DNA of 64,000 bases from NCBI GenBank assembly GCA_027475525.1, contig JAMWFC010000058.1, forward strand, positions 124,001-188,000, written 5' to 3'. Every line of letters starts with the position of its first letter. Position 1 is the stretch's first letter. This stretch comes from Macrolepiota albuminosa (lineage: Eukaryota > Basidiomycota > Agaricomycetes > Agaricales > Agaricaceae). The notes below the pieces were generated by a model. That model searched no databases, was not told where the DNA came from, and saw only the letters and a list, made by a program, of their open reading frames with translations. Of the stretch, positions 11,300 to 22,991 are shown piece by piece. The translations under genes were made by a program, and so were the position numbers.

Positions 11300-12365
11300 C
11301 GGAGGGGGTGCTTACAGTTTTAGTCAGAAAATCAGAAACAGGAGGAAGCGATACATTAGAAGATTCTACTGATAGACATGTAAACTAATTAGCACCAGGC
11401 AGTGGAGGCATACAACTCATCTGTTGCTCTATTGAAAACCCTCCTCTGCAGAATTAAAGGACCTATCCAATGGTTCTGCTACAGCTTTCACAGGACTCAA
11501 GGACTCCTCCAAAGGTTCTGTTTCAGTCTGTACATCTGGGGAGGGGTTTCCTCAAATGTCTCTGGCAGCAAGGAGCTGGAGAAGGAGCTCTTCCTGCTTT
11601 AAAGCTGAGAGATAGCACACCTCCAACTCCTGGGGACAGTATTGAGTGAAGTGACCAGGCTTTCCACAGCAATAGCAGAGGAGAGGAAGGGAGGAACATT
11701 GACAAGAAGCGTCAACATCCATAGGTACTCCAAGAGGGAGGAGACATGCCGCAGGTACCTGAGCTGGGGGTGGAGCACAAAATGGAAGGGAGGGCTAGAT
11801 GGGATGATGAGCAGAAAAAAATGCCTGTGAGGTGGAGTGAGGGGCAGTTTCATGATGGAGCTCACATTGTAACTCCATAAGCTGCCACTGATCATATGCT
11901 ACCTGATACCAGGTCTCAATACTTGTGTCGTCAGGTTATCTCTCAGCCATGCTGTCGATCCAGTCCATGAAAAAGAGAAGGAGGCCATCTCAGAAGGTGA
12001 GACAGAGCTGAAGACCATCTGGGTAGCAGGCCTGTTCAGCAAGAGCTCTGAAGGAGTCAATATATCCATCTAGGGTCTGCTTCTCCTGCCCATATTGATG
12101 AGGATCTTGGAGAGTGAGGGCTGCCACCTTAGCAGGGTCCAAGGGGAAGAACTCTGTCTGAAACTCCTTCTCAAACTAATCCCAACTTCCAAAACTCTCC
12201 ATTCCTCCAGGACATCAAAAGACTCATAGTGCATATGTCAAAGCTTGCTCAGACTTCATGTAAGAAAGAACTCAAGCAATCTTAAGAGCATCAGAGGAGA
12301 AAGCCTCACCACTGAGCTGAATATAGGTGATGCAGGACTGCAGAAAATGCTTGCCTATTGCTCAG
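11300..12365 (-). pseudogene. gag: Element B gag, C-terminal part with zinc knuckle
   Basis: At about 11635-11685 the minus strand encodes CYCCGKPGHFTQYC, a CX2CX4HX4C knuckle. Upstream, degenerate capsid-like sequence runs to 12365, where solo LTR-D interrupts it. The N-terminal half resumes at 14272. Frames are broken by several stops. Confidence 0.7.
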
Positions 12366-14267
12366 TGATGATGCCCAAAAGTAGATCAGTAGCAGATACA
12401 GTTTATGGCTACTGATCTGGGTAATAATGCATTGGGCGTGCTAAGATTAAGAGAGTCCCAGACAGTTCCCAGAGAACAAGTCAGAAAGAGAGTTAAATGG
12501 CAGGATTTGGTGAAAGTTGGTAGCGATAGTCGGCAAGGAAATGCGGTAAGAAGGGTGCACCAACAATGAAGTATGCCTAAAAGAGTAGGAAGATGACCAT
12601 GGTTAAATGCGGCAAGAGGATGCAGGAAGGAAACTAGAGGCTTAGCAACGACTAAGCTGTGTGATGCCTGCTGCAAGTGCAAGGCATGTAGGTTTTATAA
12701 GCATAACTGTGGCAAGCAGGCTAAGAGTGTTCAAACAATTGGCGACTATAAACTTAGTTAGCTCAAAAGAAATCTGAACTGTAAGGTGAACTGAGGGGTG
12801 TAAAGTGGGGTACTCTGTTCTGTTCTAACTAATGACAATGGTAAATATTTATAGTGAAGATGAGTTCACCATTGCTAAGTGGCTAAGCATTGCCAAGGAG
12901 CGGTAAACTGAAAAGAATGTAAGTAGTTGCCATGCATTAAACTAAATATTGAGAAGTTAATGAGAACACTGTCTGTCCAAGTAACAAGAAGGTGCTAGGC
13001 AGTGCCAGGCACCAAGGTGAAATGCCAAGCTGTTAGTCATGGGGAAAACCATCATTCTAACTTGTAAGCACTGGCCGCTGATGACGTCCAAAGTTTGGTC
13101 AGTAACAAATATAGCTATAGTGTTACTGTACCAAAAGCTTGCGTTGGGCACACTAAAAGTGATGTGAGGAGTCCTGGGCAGGTCCCAGAGAACGTGCCTA
13201 TGAAAATAAGGTATAGTCGGAAAAGGGGTCAGCAAGTGTCAAGCGCTAAGGTAAAAGCGCCTATGAAGGAAGCGGTAAGTGAACATGGCAAGGTAAGTGG
13301 CAAGAACACAGTAAGCTTAGCGAAGTCTAAGTGACGTTAATGCCTGCCATAGCTGCAAGGCATGAGTTTGTCGAAGGCTAGCAATAGTCTGCAACAGCCG
13401 ATGACTTCGATGTTGCTGACCGTAAATGAGATTTAGACCATAAGAGAGACTGGAGTAAGGGGGCAGGAAACTCTGTTCTTGTTGTTCTATGTACAAGTCG
13501 GTAAGCACTTTTATACTACTACAAGGTCATCATCGCCAAGTAACTAATAACACCAAAGTGTGGTGAACTTGGAAAATTTATGGGGTGGCTCCAACAGTTT
13601 CAGATTCCTACCATCCATTCAAGATGCTTAGCGATGCCAGGCGGCAGATCACAACGCTAAACTATCAAGCCATCAACCTTCTGTCTGTCCAAAATACTAA
13701 GCGATGTCAGGTGCCAAATTGAGGTGCTAAGCGATGTCAGACACCAAGGTCAAACGCCAAGCTGTCCATCAGCTTTTGATAGATCATCAACCTTCTTACT
13801 AAGCACTGTCATCAGTGACTGATGCCATCTGTTAGTTGTCATTCTGTCTGTCATTGGTGCTATCATTGATCGGATCTGCTTCTTGCTGTGCACGGCCATC
13901 AAATATCACCAAAATTGGTTAATTAGCATGCGCTAAGGTATCCTGAGCCTGTGCCGTGTTGCCGTAGCCTGCTGTTGATGTGCTGATCCTGTATGGAGTT
14001 CTATCACTGCTAGCTATTGGTAACACGTGCTCCCTGAGTGATGCCATCTGTCAATGCTTGCCGATGGCACGGTGCCTGCTGTCACTTGTCATTCCTGCTG
14101 CCGCCTGCTATATCACTGATTGGATACATTGCTTGCCGTGTGTGGCCATCAGAAATGGCTTAAAATGGATAAATTATGTGTGCCAAGTTCAGAACAAGTG
14201 CAGCAAGGTTTCCAAAACTGATGCCAAGCCTGCCATTGATGCGCCTAGCCTGTGTGGGGTCCTATCA
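12366..14267 (-). repeat. Solo LTR-D (reverse) split by a second solo LTR
   Basis: On the minus strand it begins TGATAGGACCCCACACAGG and ends CTTTTGGGCATCATCA, matching the E0 LTR. It is flanked by TCAG at 12362-12365 and 14268-14271. Its sequence is 12366-13078 plus 14011-14267, the middle being another LTR. It splits element B gag. Confidence 0.85.
13079..14006 (-). repeat. Solo LTR of the E1/E2 type nested in solo LTR-D
   Basis: The 928-base sequence aligns in reverse with the E1 and E2 LTRs (ends TGATAGAACTCCATACAGG and GGACGTCATCA). Flanks are CCGC at 13075-13078 and CTGC at 14007-14010, a four-base target duplication in which one copy has a C-to-T change at a CpG. Confidence 0.85.
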
Positions 14268-14271
14268 TCAG

Positions 14272-14600
14272 TCACCATTGAATGCATCTGGGAGTGCTGG
14301 GCAAGGAATATTGGCATAAACTGGGGAGGAGGCCCCAAAGCGAGAGACTGGAGATGTGTTAGCCCTAACTGAAGGTGCCTGGAGAGGAGTAGGAGTGAGA
14401 GGGAGGCACTCTAAGAGGGCCTGAAGAAAATGGGAGATGGTGTCTGTGGCCTGATGTAATCTAGCAAGTTCAGTGGTGTGGAGGGTGAGGGAAGCTTGAG
14501 TAGTCTGCACCTGAGTCTCCAGAGCAAGCAAGCAACCCCAGGCATCATCCTGAGGGGCAGAAGCGTCCAGGGGAGTGTCTGAGGGGGCTGGTTGGGTCAT
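14272..14600 (-). pseudogene. gag: Element B gag N-terminus
   Basis: ATG at 14600 opens about 110 codons: a short serine/proline-rich start, a probable coiled coil (LALETQVQTTQASLTLHTTE), then a proline-rich stretch and PALPDAFNGD, the usual entry into the capsid domain. Solo LTR-D cuts the frame immediately after. The start is supported by the proline-to-capsid order typical of this Gag class. Confidence 0.75.
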
Positions 14601-14686
14601 AGAAGCAACAGAGGGGCAGGGAGTAATCCAGTGGAGGAGGGACCTAAAGGGGCAAGAGAGGGCTCAAGCAGGCTATAGGAGGCTCT

Positions 14687-14840
14687 CAGACCAAAATGTA
14701 GAGACTTGTTCTGCTGTAAGGGTGACCTCTAGAGGCTGTGGCTCAGTCACACAGCTGGCAGAGCAGACCAAAATGTAGAGACTTGTTCTGCTGTAAGGGT
14801 GACCTCTAGAGGCTGTGGCTCAGTCACACAGCTGGCAGAG
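14687..14840. repeat. Exact 77-base tandem duplication (14687-14763 / 14764-14840)
   Basis: Identical contiguous copies span the junction between the element B LTR end and its presumed primer-binding region. Confidence 0.9.
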
Positions 14841-15230
14841 GAAGATCCAAAGTGTATTAGAATATATACTGACAATATCATGATAGCTACTCACCTGGCA
14901 GAGGGAAATCCAAAAAAAACAAGTCTAGGGATTCCCTATGCCAGGTTGGACACTTCTGGGGCCTCTGAAGCATGAGAAACAACTGTACAGTACACCAAAA
15001 CCTTAAAAACTTGAAAATTGCCTACACAAACAATTGCACAAATAAAAGGCAAACTCTGGCAAACTCTGGCTTATATAAGCAGTCTGGAAGTGGTGCTGAG
15101 GGGCCCACACTTATCTGAATGATAGCTAAAGAACTAGAGCACCTCAAAGGCTGAGAGTAGTACTAACAGATAGTGTGAAAGAATAGAAACAGTAAAATGA
15201 AATAATGTCAGAAGAAATAAGAGAATGAAT
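14774..15230 (-). repeat. Probable 5' LTR of element B
   Basis: On the minus strand this stretch ends ...GTCTCTACA, followed by TTTTGGTCTGAGAGCC, where a primer site would be expected. It includes a 12-base palindrome GCTTATATAAGC near 15070 that could serve as a TATA element. Its outer end is cut by LTR-A sequence at about 15231. No second LTR is left in the window to confirm it. Confidence 0.45.
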
Positions 15231-15496
15231 GAACTGATTGGAGTTTGGTCAAAGTTGCGTCCTTGCCATCACGCTAGTGCCATAAGTTCTGGATCTCTTA
15301 ATTCTTTAAAGTCAATGAGTGGTGTATGCTGAAGGCTTAATAGTGGTGGTTTAGACTGATAAACAATGCCTATGACTGAGTGCTAAGGCCCATAGTGTTC
15401 TGTGTCCAAGAAGATCACTAGAGTTTCCAGTATGGCCAGTATCCATAGGCTTGTAGTGTGCTCCTTGATGTGCTCAGTCCAAGTAGAAGCCTATCA
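15231..15496 (+). repeat. LTR-A, 3' tail only
   Basis: The last 260 or so bases match the LTR-A ends at 20640-20864 and 54832-54881, finishing AGTAGAAGCCTATCA. The first 800 bases of the LTR are missing. It abuts the E0 5' LTR, whose first bases are also missing, so a deletion or recombination joined element B and E0 here. Confidence 0.75.
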
Positions 15497-17520
15497 GTGC
15501 ATTAACAGCAGGCTCAGCATCAGCTCCAGATACCTTGCCACACTTGTTCTAAACTTGGCACATATGATTTATCTGTTTTAAGCCATTTCTGACAGCCACA
15601 CATAGCAAGCAACATACCCAATCAGTAACAGTGCTGATAGCAGCTGGAATGATAAGTGACAGCAGACATCATGCAGTCAGCAAGCATTGACAAATGGCAT
15701 CACTTAGGCAGCATGTGGTATTACTAGCCAGCGGCAGCACTTACAAGTAGAAATGATGGTATTTCTTCATGATTGACAGCTTGGTGTTTCATCTTGGCAC
15801 CTGGCACTGCTTAGCACCCTCTCATTATTTAAACAGATAGTATTTTCATTAACTTCTCAGTATTTAGTTTAATGCATGGTAACTACTTACATTCTTTTCA
15901 GTTTACCGCTCCTTGGCAACGCTTAGCTACTTAGCAACAGCGAACTCAGTTTACTATAAATATTTACCATTGTTATTAGTTAGACAGAAAACAGAGTACT
16001 CCATTTACACCCCTCAATTCACCTCACGGTGATGATGTCAACTGTGGTTGGGTGCACTGGACATATACGCAGTACAACACCATCTCCAGTGCTTGGCGTG
16101 CATAGTGGTAAGGAGTCCTGACAGGATCCCGGTGTGCTCGAGCAGAGGTGATAGAACAATGTGCTAGATTATAGCGCCTTAGAGGCTACCTGGCAGACAG
16201 TAAGTGTCGTAGCTTAAACAAAGATATAGAAGAAAAGACAAGTAGCGCAGCGTATTGTGCCTGTAGGTGGCACTGTAAATGACAAAGATGAGATAGACAA
16301 GGCTAACACCTGACTTAGTGGCAAAGTCAGAGAAAGCTAGCGCGATTTGAATGCTAAGTGTAACTTGGGTGCGCAAGAGGTTACAATTTGTTGTTATATA
16401 CATGTCAAGTAGCTATTTTATATACTATGCACTACTGTGTTTGCCAAGATAAAAGTCCATCTGCGGCGCTACCTCCTAGCACCTCTCCTCATAGTTTTCT
16501 CTAACAATGACCTGTCAACGGTGCTCTTTTGCACATAGATGATGGCGACCAACAGCGTTATGACCCACAGCAACTAGCGGCGACTCGTATATTGACTTAG
16601 AATTATACAAGTCTGCTTACTTTTACTATAACTCTGATTGGCCAGGCTGTTCCAGAGTATGGTCAGAAAATCCTTGACAGACACTGTAAGCGCTAATGTC
16701 AGCGCTACTCATTGTACCAGTTTCTGACAGGTCCAGATGTTGGATTTAAGTATATTCTGTGCCACCATCATTGATCCTTTTAGATTTCTGATTAAAGTGC
16801 CTTGTCAAATGGCAGCACCTGCTGCTGGCTCCTTCTGGAAGTGATCGGGGTTTAGTTAGAGTCCCCTCCTGCCATCGTGTTAGTACTATATATTTTGAGC
16901 CTCCTTCATCCTTGGGATAGGTGAATGGAGTGTGCTGAAGGCCTGGTAGCTGGCGGTTAGGGTAAATGGATAGGTCCTGTAGTAGAGTGCCAGAGCTAGG
17001 GCTGCTCTATATTCCCAACTGGTCGCTAGAGTCTTCAGTATGTCAAGTGTCGGTTGGTCTATAATATTCCTTGATGCGCTCAGTCTGAGTAGAAGCCTAT
17101 CAATGGTTCAGATTTCTTTTGAGCTAACTAAGTTCATAGTCACTAACTGTCTGAACGCTCTTAGCCTGCTTGCTACAGTTATACTTACAAAACCTATACA
17201 CCTTGCATATATAGCAGGCATTACACAACTTAGTCATTGCTAAGCCTCTAATTTCCTTATTGCATCATCTTGTTGCACATACTTGTATTCACCTCCCTAC
17301 CTCCTTTAGGTGCACTTTGTCTTTAGTGCACTATCCTTGCCACATCCCCTTGCTGACTACCATTACTGGCCTTCGCCAAACCTTGCCATATAACTCAATT
17401 TCTGACTTGTTCTCTGGAAATTGCCTGGGACTCCCTCAACCTTAGCATGCCCAATGCATTTTTATATAGGTTAGTAGCCATAAACTGTATCTGCTACTAA
17501 TCTACTTTTGGGCATCATCA
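15497..17520 (+). repeat. E0 5' LTR (LTR-D type) interrupted by solo LTR-A
   Basis: It consists of 15497-16029 plus 17107-17520. It ends GGGCATCATCA, directly followed by a primer-site-like TGGAGCCCAC. The first roughly 28 bases are missing. LTR-D is related to the E1-E3 LTRs but strongly diverged, and also occurs as solo copies at 12366-14267 and 19781-56038. Confidence 0.8.
16030..17102 (+). repeat. Solo LTR-A, copy 2, complete (1073 bases)
   Basis: It runs from TGATGATGTCAACTG to AGTAGAAGCCTATCA. Flanks are ACGG (16026-16029) and ATGG (17103-17106), a target duplication with one C-to-T change at CpG. It is inserted in the E0 5' LTR. Confidence 0.88.
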
Positions 17521-17523
17521 AAT

Positions 17524-17540
17524 TGGAGCCCACTGTGAGG
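17524..17540 (+). promoter_or_regulatory. E0 primer-binding site
   Basis: TGGAGCCCACTGTGAGG lies three bases after the LTR end. It matches the E1, E2 and E3 sites apart from CpG-decay type changes. TGG complements a tRNA CCA end. I did not identify the tRNA. Confidence 0.65.
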
Positions 17541-19780
17541 GACTTTAGGGCAGAATTCTACCAGAAACTTGTCTCCAGCATAAGCATCATCTGCTAGAGC
17601 AATTGGCAGAAGGCATAGCCTCTTTCTACCCATCAACTCCTCAACCACCTGGTGCCTTACCAGGCCTTTCTCTTGCACAGGAACTATAGAACGCCACAGT
17701 GGACAATTTTCCTAGTCTCTTTCCATATTCTCTCAATTTTAGCACCAACAACTTCTTAGCGTCACCGCTTGCCATACCACAACCTGTTACCCCCTCTACT
17801 CCTTTAACATCTCTTTCCCAACTCATTATTTCTCTTACCCTATTGCCAATTCCTAGAATTCTGTTGCTAATCTCTAGAATTCTATTGCCAATCCCTAAAA
17901 CTCTGTCACTAATACCCTAAACTCCTTCAATTTTTAGAACTCCATCACCACTATCATCTCCTCTGCATGGCAGTATAGTCACTATGAAACCACCTCTCCA
18001 GCATATGCCACTGCACAATTACTCCTCTGTGCCAAAGTAGGATAAGTCCAAACCATGGAAACTCTCTTAATATTTTAAAGAATTAGAATATCTGTTTAGA
18101 GACTGTGAAGTTACCAACCTCACTCAAATAAAGGAATACATGGCATGCTATGTCTCATATGACATGGCAGAAACTTGGACTGGACTTCCCAAATTTGCTA
18201 CTTCCATGCCTGGTGCACAACTGGATATTGGCTCTATCTACAAACAATGGAAAATGGCAGTCATTCAGCTCTACTCTGGCACTGAAGAAGCTACCTGGTA
18301 CACAGTAAATAAGCTCCAGAAACTTGTTCAGGACTCTTTTGACAATGGCACATACTCTCTTGGTGCTTTCTCCATGTACTATTGGCAATTTCAGAAGGTC
18401 ACCAGATGGCTTTTACAGAATAGCAATGAAGAACATTGCTTATTCTAGCAGGGCATCCTGACGTTGCTATGGGCTCATATCGCTAGATGCCTGGAGATTG
18501 TTCAACTGATCCACTATTCTGAGGAACCTTATGCAGTTACTGATGTCTTTGAAGCAGGTAAATAGGTTTTGTAAGATACTGACACAGGCATTGGCATTAG
18601 TATGCAACATGCTAGGACAACTCTACCTGAGCACCTCAATAGTATCCTTTCCATCTCAACTCATGCCACTCTTCCTGCAGCCAACTTTGTCAAGAAAGAG
18701 AACTTCAATGCTGCTATCAATACTGCTGTTGCCTCTGCTATGACTCATATCAAAACTATGATTGCCACAAGCATCACCACTATCTGCATTGCTAATGCTC
18801 CTGTCTTTAGCAATTGCCACTTCTGTGGTGAAATAGAACATACAATGACATGAGGACGCTGCACCATCCTTACAACTATATTTGGCAAGATAAAGTACAT
18901 AGAGCTATCAACAGCAAAATTGTATTCACTACTGGTGCCATCATCCTGAACTACTCAGAGCTTAAGATCTACCAGGGATGGGTAGATGAATAGCACAAGC
19001 ACAATTTAGGACAAATCGTTACTAGTATCCTCTCTGACAATGCTAATCCCAATTTTGACCAGGTGGCACAACAACAGATGATTCACGAGGTTTTGCATTT
19101 TGACAGCGTTGATGACTGTCCTGGCAATGCTGCTGTTGCCTCTACTATAACCTGTATCAAAACTATGATCACCACAAGCATCACTGCTACCCACGTTGCT
19201 AATGCTTCTGTCTTTAGCAATTGCCACTTCTGTGATGAAATAGAACATACAATAACATGAGGATGCTGCACTATCCTGGAAAACTATATTTGGCAAGATA
19301 AAGTATGTAGGGCTATCAATAACAAGGTTGTATTGACTATTGGCACCATTATCCCGAACTGCTCAGAGCTTAAGACTTATTAGAAATAAGTAAATGAATA
19401 GCACAGATGCAATCTAAAACAAATTGTTATCAGTACTCTCTCTGGCAACGCTAATCCTGATCCTGACCAGGTGGCACAACAACAAATGATTCATGAGGTT
19501 TTGCATTTTGACAGCATTGGCAACTGTCCTGGCTTCTCATGGGAAGAGCACATCTCCAAACTTGAACAGGAACTCAACTTGCTTAAGAATCAGGTATTTG
19601 ATGGTGTTAAGATTAAACAGCCTAAGCAGCCTCTTTGTGATTACAAGCCCATGCTGACTACTAGCGACCCGCCTATGTCTTCAGTTTCTACTGCTTCATC
19701 TGCTCCTGCCACTCCATCTATGTCTGCTGAACTCGTTTCTGTTATACTGCCAACTATGTCTAATCCTGTTTCCAATGCGC
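17541..19780 (+). pseudogene. gag: E0 gag, first part, decayed
   Basis: Starting just after the primer site, the proline-rich leader (17699-17920) is followed by a capsid region at 18050-18660. This region carries MAETWTGLPKFA, AVIQLYSGTEEATWY and LGAFSMYYWQFQK, each aligned with E1-E3 Gag. A zinc knuckle (CHFCGEIEHTMT, then GRC after a stop) sits near 18810-18860, and a second diverged copy near 19215-19265. The C-terminal part at 19471-19779 includes a long coil (LEQELNLLKNQVFDGVKIKQ) and a serine/threonine-rich tail. Solo LTR-D interrupts at 19781. Numerous TAG and TGA stops rule out function. Confidence 0.8.
18700..19540 (+). repeat. Diverged tandem duplication of about 415 bases inside E0 gag
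   Basis: The segment holding the zinc knuckle and the following linker (from GCTGTTGCCTCTGCTATGAC to GACTGTCCTGGC) occurs twice in tandem, at about 18725-19122 and 19129-19540. The copies differ at many positions, so this is an old biological duplication, unlike the exact 77-base ones. Confidence 0.75.
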
Positions 19781-19848
19781 TGATAGGACCCCACACAGAT
19801 TAGGCACATCAATGGCAGGCTCGGCATCAGCTCCAGACACCTTGCTGC
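19781..19848 (+). repeat. Solo LTR-D, left fragment (continues at 54886)
   Basis: It begins TGATAGGACCCCACACAG within E0 gag. LTR-A interrupts it at 19849, and the rest resumes near 54886 and ends at 56038. Confidence 0.8.
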
Positions 19849-20864
19849 TGATGACATCAACCTAGGTTGGATGCGCTAGATGTATACGCAGTACAACACC
19901 ATCTCCAGTGTCTGATGTGCGTAGTTGTGAGGAGTCCTGACAGAGTCCTGGTGTGCTCAAGCAAATGTAATAGAACGATGCACTAGAAAATAGCGCTTCA
20001 GAAGCTATCTAACAATCTGTAAGTGCTGTAGCCTGAGCAAAGATACAGAGATGAAGACAAATAGCACAATATGATGTGCCTGTAGGTGGCACCATAAACA
20101 ATGAAGACGAGATAAACAAGGTTAGCACCCAACTTGGTGACAATGCTGGGCTAAGCTAGTGTGATTTGAAAGCTAAGTGTAACTTGGATGCTCAAGAGTT
20201 ACAATATGTTGTTATGTACATGCAGAGTAGCTATCTTTTATACTATGCGCTACTATATTTTTGAAATAGGTCTATTTGTGGTGCTACTCATTAGCACCTT
20301 TTCTTGTAGTTGCAGGTAACGGTGACCTGTCAATGGTAACCGGCACACATGGGAAAACAGTGACCAACGGCATTATAGCTCATTGGCTATGGCAACTCTA
20401 AACTGACTTAAACTTGTATGAGTCTGCTCACTTTTTAGTATAATTCTGATTGGCCAGGCCTCTGCAGAGTATGGTCAGAAAATCCTCGACAGATGCTATG
20501 AGGTCTACTGTTGGTGCTAAACCTTGTATCAATTCTTGATGGATAAAATGCTGGGCTAGAATATATCCTATTCCATCGCTACTGATTCTTTAGACTTCTG
20601 ATTGAAGTGCCTCATCCAATGGCAGTGCCTAATGCTAACCTCTTTATGGAACTGATCAGAGTTTGGTCAAAGTTACGTTCCTACCATCATGCTAACACTA
20701 TGAGTCCTGGATCTTCTAATTCTCTAAAGTCAATGAGTAGTATATGCTGAAGGCTTAATAGTGGTGGTTTAGACTGATAAATAATGCCTATAATCGAGCG
20801 CTAAGGCCCATGGTGTCCTGTGTCTAAAAGGATAGCTAGAGTCTCCAGTATGGCCAGTGTCTGT
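19849..20864 (+). repeat. Solo LTR-A, copy 3, left part (continues at 54832)
   Basis: It begins TGATGACATCAACC and aligns with LTR-A copy 2. E1 interrupts it at 20865, and the last 50 bases are at 54832-54881. Flanks CTGC (19845-19848) and TCGC (54882-54885) fit an original CCGC hit by two independent C-to-T changes. Confidence 0.82.
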
Positions 20865-21794
20865 TGATAGGACCCCATACAGGATCAGCACATCAACTGC
20901 AGGCTACGGCAACACTGCACAGGCTCAGGATACCTTAGCGTGTGCTAATTAACCAATTTTGGCGATATATGATGGCCATGCACGGCAAGAAGCAGATCCA
21001 ATCAATGATAGTGCCGACAGCAGACAGAATGACAACTGACAGATGGCATCAGTCACTGATGACAGTGCTTGGAAAGAAGACTGACGATCTATCAAAAACT
21101 GATGGACAGCCTGGTGTTTAACCTTGGCGTCTGACATCGCTTAGCGCCTCGATTTGGTGCCTGACATTGCTAAGCATTTTGGACAGACAGAAGGGTGATG
21201 GATTGATGGTTTAGCATCGCGATCTGCCACCTGGCATCGCTAAGATTCTTGAATGGACGGTAGGGATCTGAAACCGTTGGAGCTACTCCTATAAAATTTT
21301 CTAGTTTACCGCACTTTGGCAATGGTTAGTCACTGGCAACGGTGAACTCCTTGTAGTATAAAAAGTACTTACTAACTTGTACATACCCATCAAAAAGAAC
21401 AGAGTTTCCTGCTCCCTTTACTCCAGTCTCTCTTACAGTCCAAGTCTCATTTACGGTCGGCAACGTTGAAGTCATCAGCAGTTGCAGACTCTCGCTAACA
21501 CTCGACACCCTCATGCCTTGCAGATATGGCAGGCATTAATGATGCTTAGACTTTGCTAAGCTTACCGCGCTCTTGCCACTTACGTTGCCGTATTCACTTA
21601 CCGCTTTTTTCCTAAGCGCTTTGTCTTAGCGCTTGACACTTGCCGACCTTTTCCAGTTTCACTTTATTTTCATAGGCACATTCTCTGGGACCTGCCCAGG
21701 ACTCCTCACATCACTTATAGTGCGCCCAACACAAGCTTTTGGTACGGTAACACTATAGTTATATTTGTTACTGACCAAACTTTGGGTGTCATCA
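20865..21794 (+). repeat. E1 5' LTR (930 bases)
   Basis: It runs from TGATAGGACCCCATACAGG to GGGTGTCATCA and is followed by the primer site. Compared with the E2 LTR it shows many CpG-to-TpG/CpA changes. Confidence 0.9.
21357..21365 (+). promoter_or_regulatory. TATA box in E1 5' LTR
   Basis: TATAAAAAG occurs about 440 bases before the LTR end, at the same place as TATATATA in E2 and TATAAAA in E3. This is the likely retrotransposon promoter and separates U3 from R. Confidence 0.6.
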
Positions 21795-21797
21795 AAT

Positions 21798-21814
21798 TGG
21801 AGCCCACCATGAGG
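21798..21814 (+). promoter_or_regulatory. E1 primer-binding site
   Basis: TGGAGCCCACCATGAGG lies three bases past the LTR end. It is conserved in all E-family members. Confidence 0.7.
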
Positions 21815-21900
21815 AATCTCTAGGGCAGAATTCCACCAGAAACCTGTCTCCAGCGTAGGCACCGTCTGCTAGAGCAGTCAGCAGAAGGCATAGCTCCTTC

Positions 21901-22054
21901 ACACCCATCAACCCCACAACCACCTGGTGCCTTACCAGGTCTCTCTCTCGCACAGGAACTACAGAACGCCACTGTAGACACCCATCAACCCCACAACCAC
22001 CTGGTGCCTTACCAGGTCTCTCTCTCGCACAGGAACTACAGAACGCCACTGTAG
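21901..22054. repeat. Exact 77-base tandem duplication (21901-21977 / 21978-22054)
   Basis: Contiguous identical copies lie in the E1 leader between the primer site and gag. E2 and E3 have a single copy of this segment. Confidence 0.9.
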
Positions 22055-22254
22055 ACGAATTTCCTGATCTCTTCCCATGTTCTCTTGACTTTAGCGCCGA
22101 CAACCTCTTAGCATTGCCGCTTGCCGTACCACAACCAGTTACCCCCATTACTCCGTTAACACCTCTTTCTCAACTTGTCATTTCTCTTACCCCATTGCCA
22201 ATCCCTAGAACTCCTTCCCCACATCCGCTAACCGAACTCGGCATCACAGTCACC

Positions 22255-22991
22255 ATGGAACAACAGGTTCAGCGCATGCCACCATGCAATCACTTCTCAG
22301 CACTGAAATGGGATGAGTCCAAGCCACAGGAGCTCTCCCAGTATTTTAAAAAATTAGAGTATTTATTCAGGGATTGTGGAATTACCAACCACACACAGAT
22401 GAAGGAGTACGCGGCAAGATACGTGTCGTATGACACGGCAGAGACGTGGACAGGTCTTGCCGAGTTTGCCGCCTTTGTTCCTGCCGCCCCACCAGTTTCA
22501 GCCCAAGGCGCCTCGTATGAAGGCTGGAAGACGGCAGTAATTCAGTTGTATCCTTGCGCTGAGGAGGCTACCCGTTACTCAGTAAACAAGTTGCAGAAAC
22601 TAGTCCATGAGTCATTCGACAACAGCACATCATCTCTTGGTGCATTCTCCACATATTACCGCGAATTCCAAAAGATTGCTAGATGGTTAGTGCAAAACGG
22701 CAAGCTATATATTAACGAGGAACATCACCTATTCCAACAAGGCATCCCGACTTCGCTTTGGACTTGCATCGCTCGCCGCCTAGAAATAGTTCATCAGGCC
22801 CATCATCCAGATGAGCCCTATAATGTTGCCGACGTCTTTGAAGCCGGTAAGTGGGTTCTCAAGGGAACAGACACTGGCATTGGGCTGCAACGTGCTAGGA
22901 CAAGCCCACCCCCAGAGCAAACTAACGGTATTATTCCCATCCCACCTCCTGTTGCCGACTTTGTTAAGAAGGAGGATCTCAACGCTGCCGT
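22255..22991 (+). pseudogene. gag: E1 gag, N-terminal part
   Basis: The ATG at 22255 (MEQQVQRMPPCNHF) matches the first ATG of E2 and E3 Gag. The reading frame is also open upstream through a proline-rich leader but has no ATG there. The capsid region includes LEYLFRDCGITNHTQMKEYA, ETWTGLAEFAAF and PTSLWTCIARRLEIVHQAHH. The frame ends where E2 is inserted, after DFVKKEDLNAAV, and Gag resumes at 45727 with the next residues. About 246 codons remain here. Confidence 0.9.

Larger units (their letters stand above)
7676..15230 (-). mobile_element. Element B: old Ty3/gypsy (Tf1/sushi-like) retrotransposon
   Basis: Right to left: probable LTR, gag start at 14600, zinc knuckle, DSGTTG protease, RT, RNase H, integrase. 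RT phrases such as SPVFFIKKK, LDVCWGYNNVRIKEGD and FFGLTNSPATFQTMMNDIF place it in the large fungal Tf1/sushi-like group, which usually carries a chromodomain after integrase. Here the element is cut off in the integrase C-terminus at about 7676, so no chromodomain remains. Many frame breaks and few CpG sites show age. Gag is split by a solo LTR-D (12366-14267) with target duplication TCAG. Confidence 0.85.
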
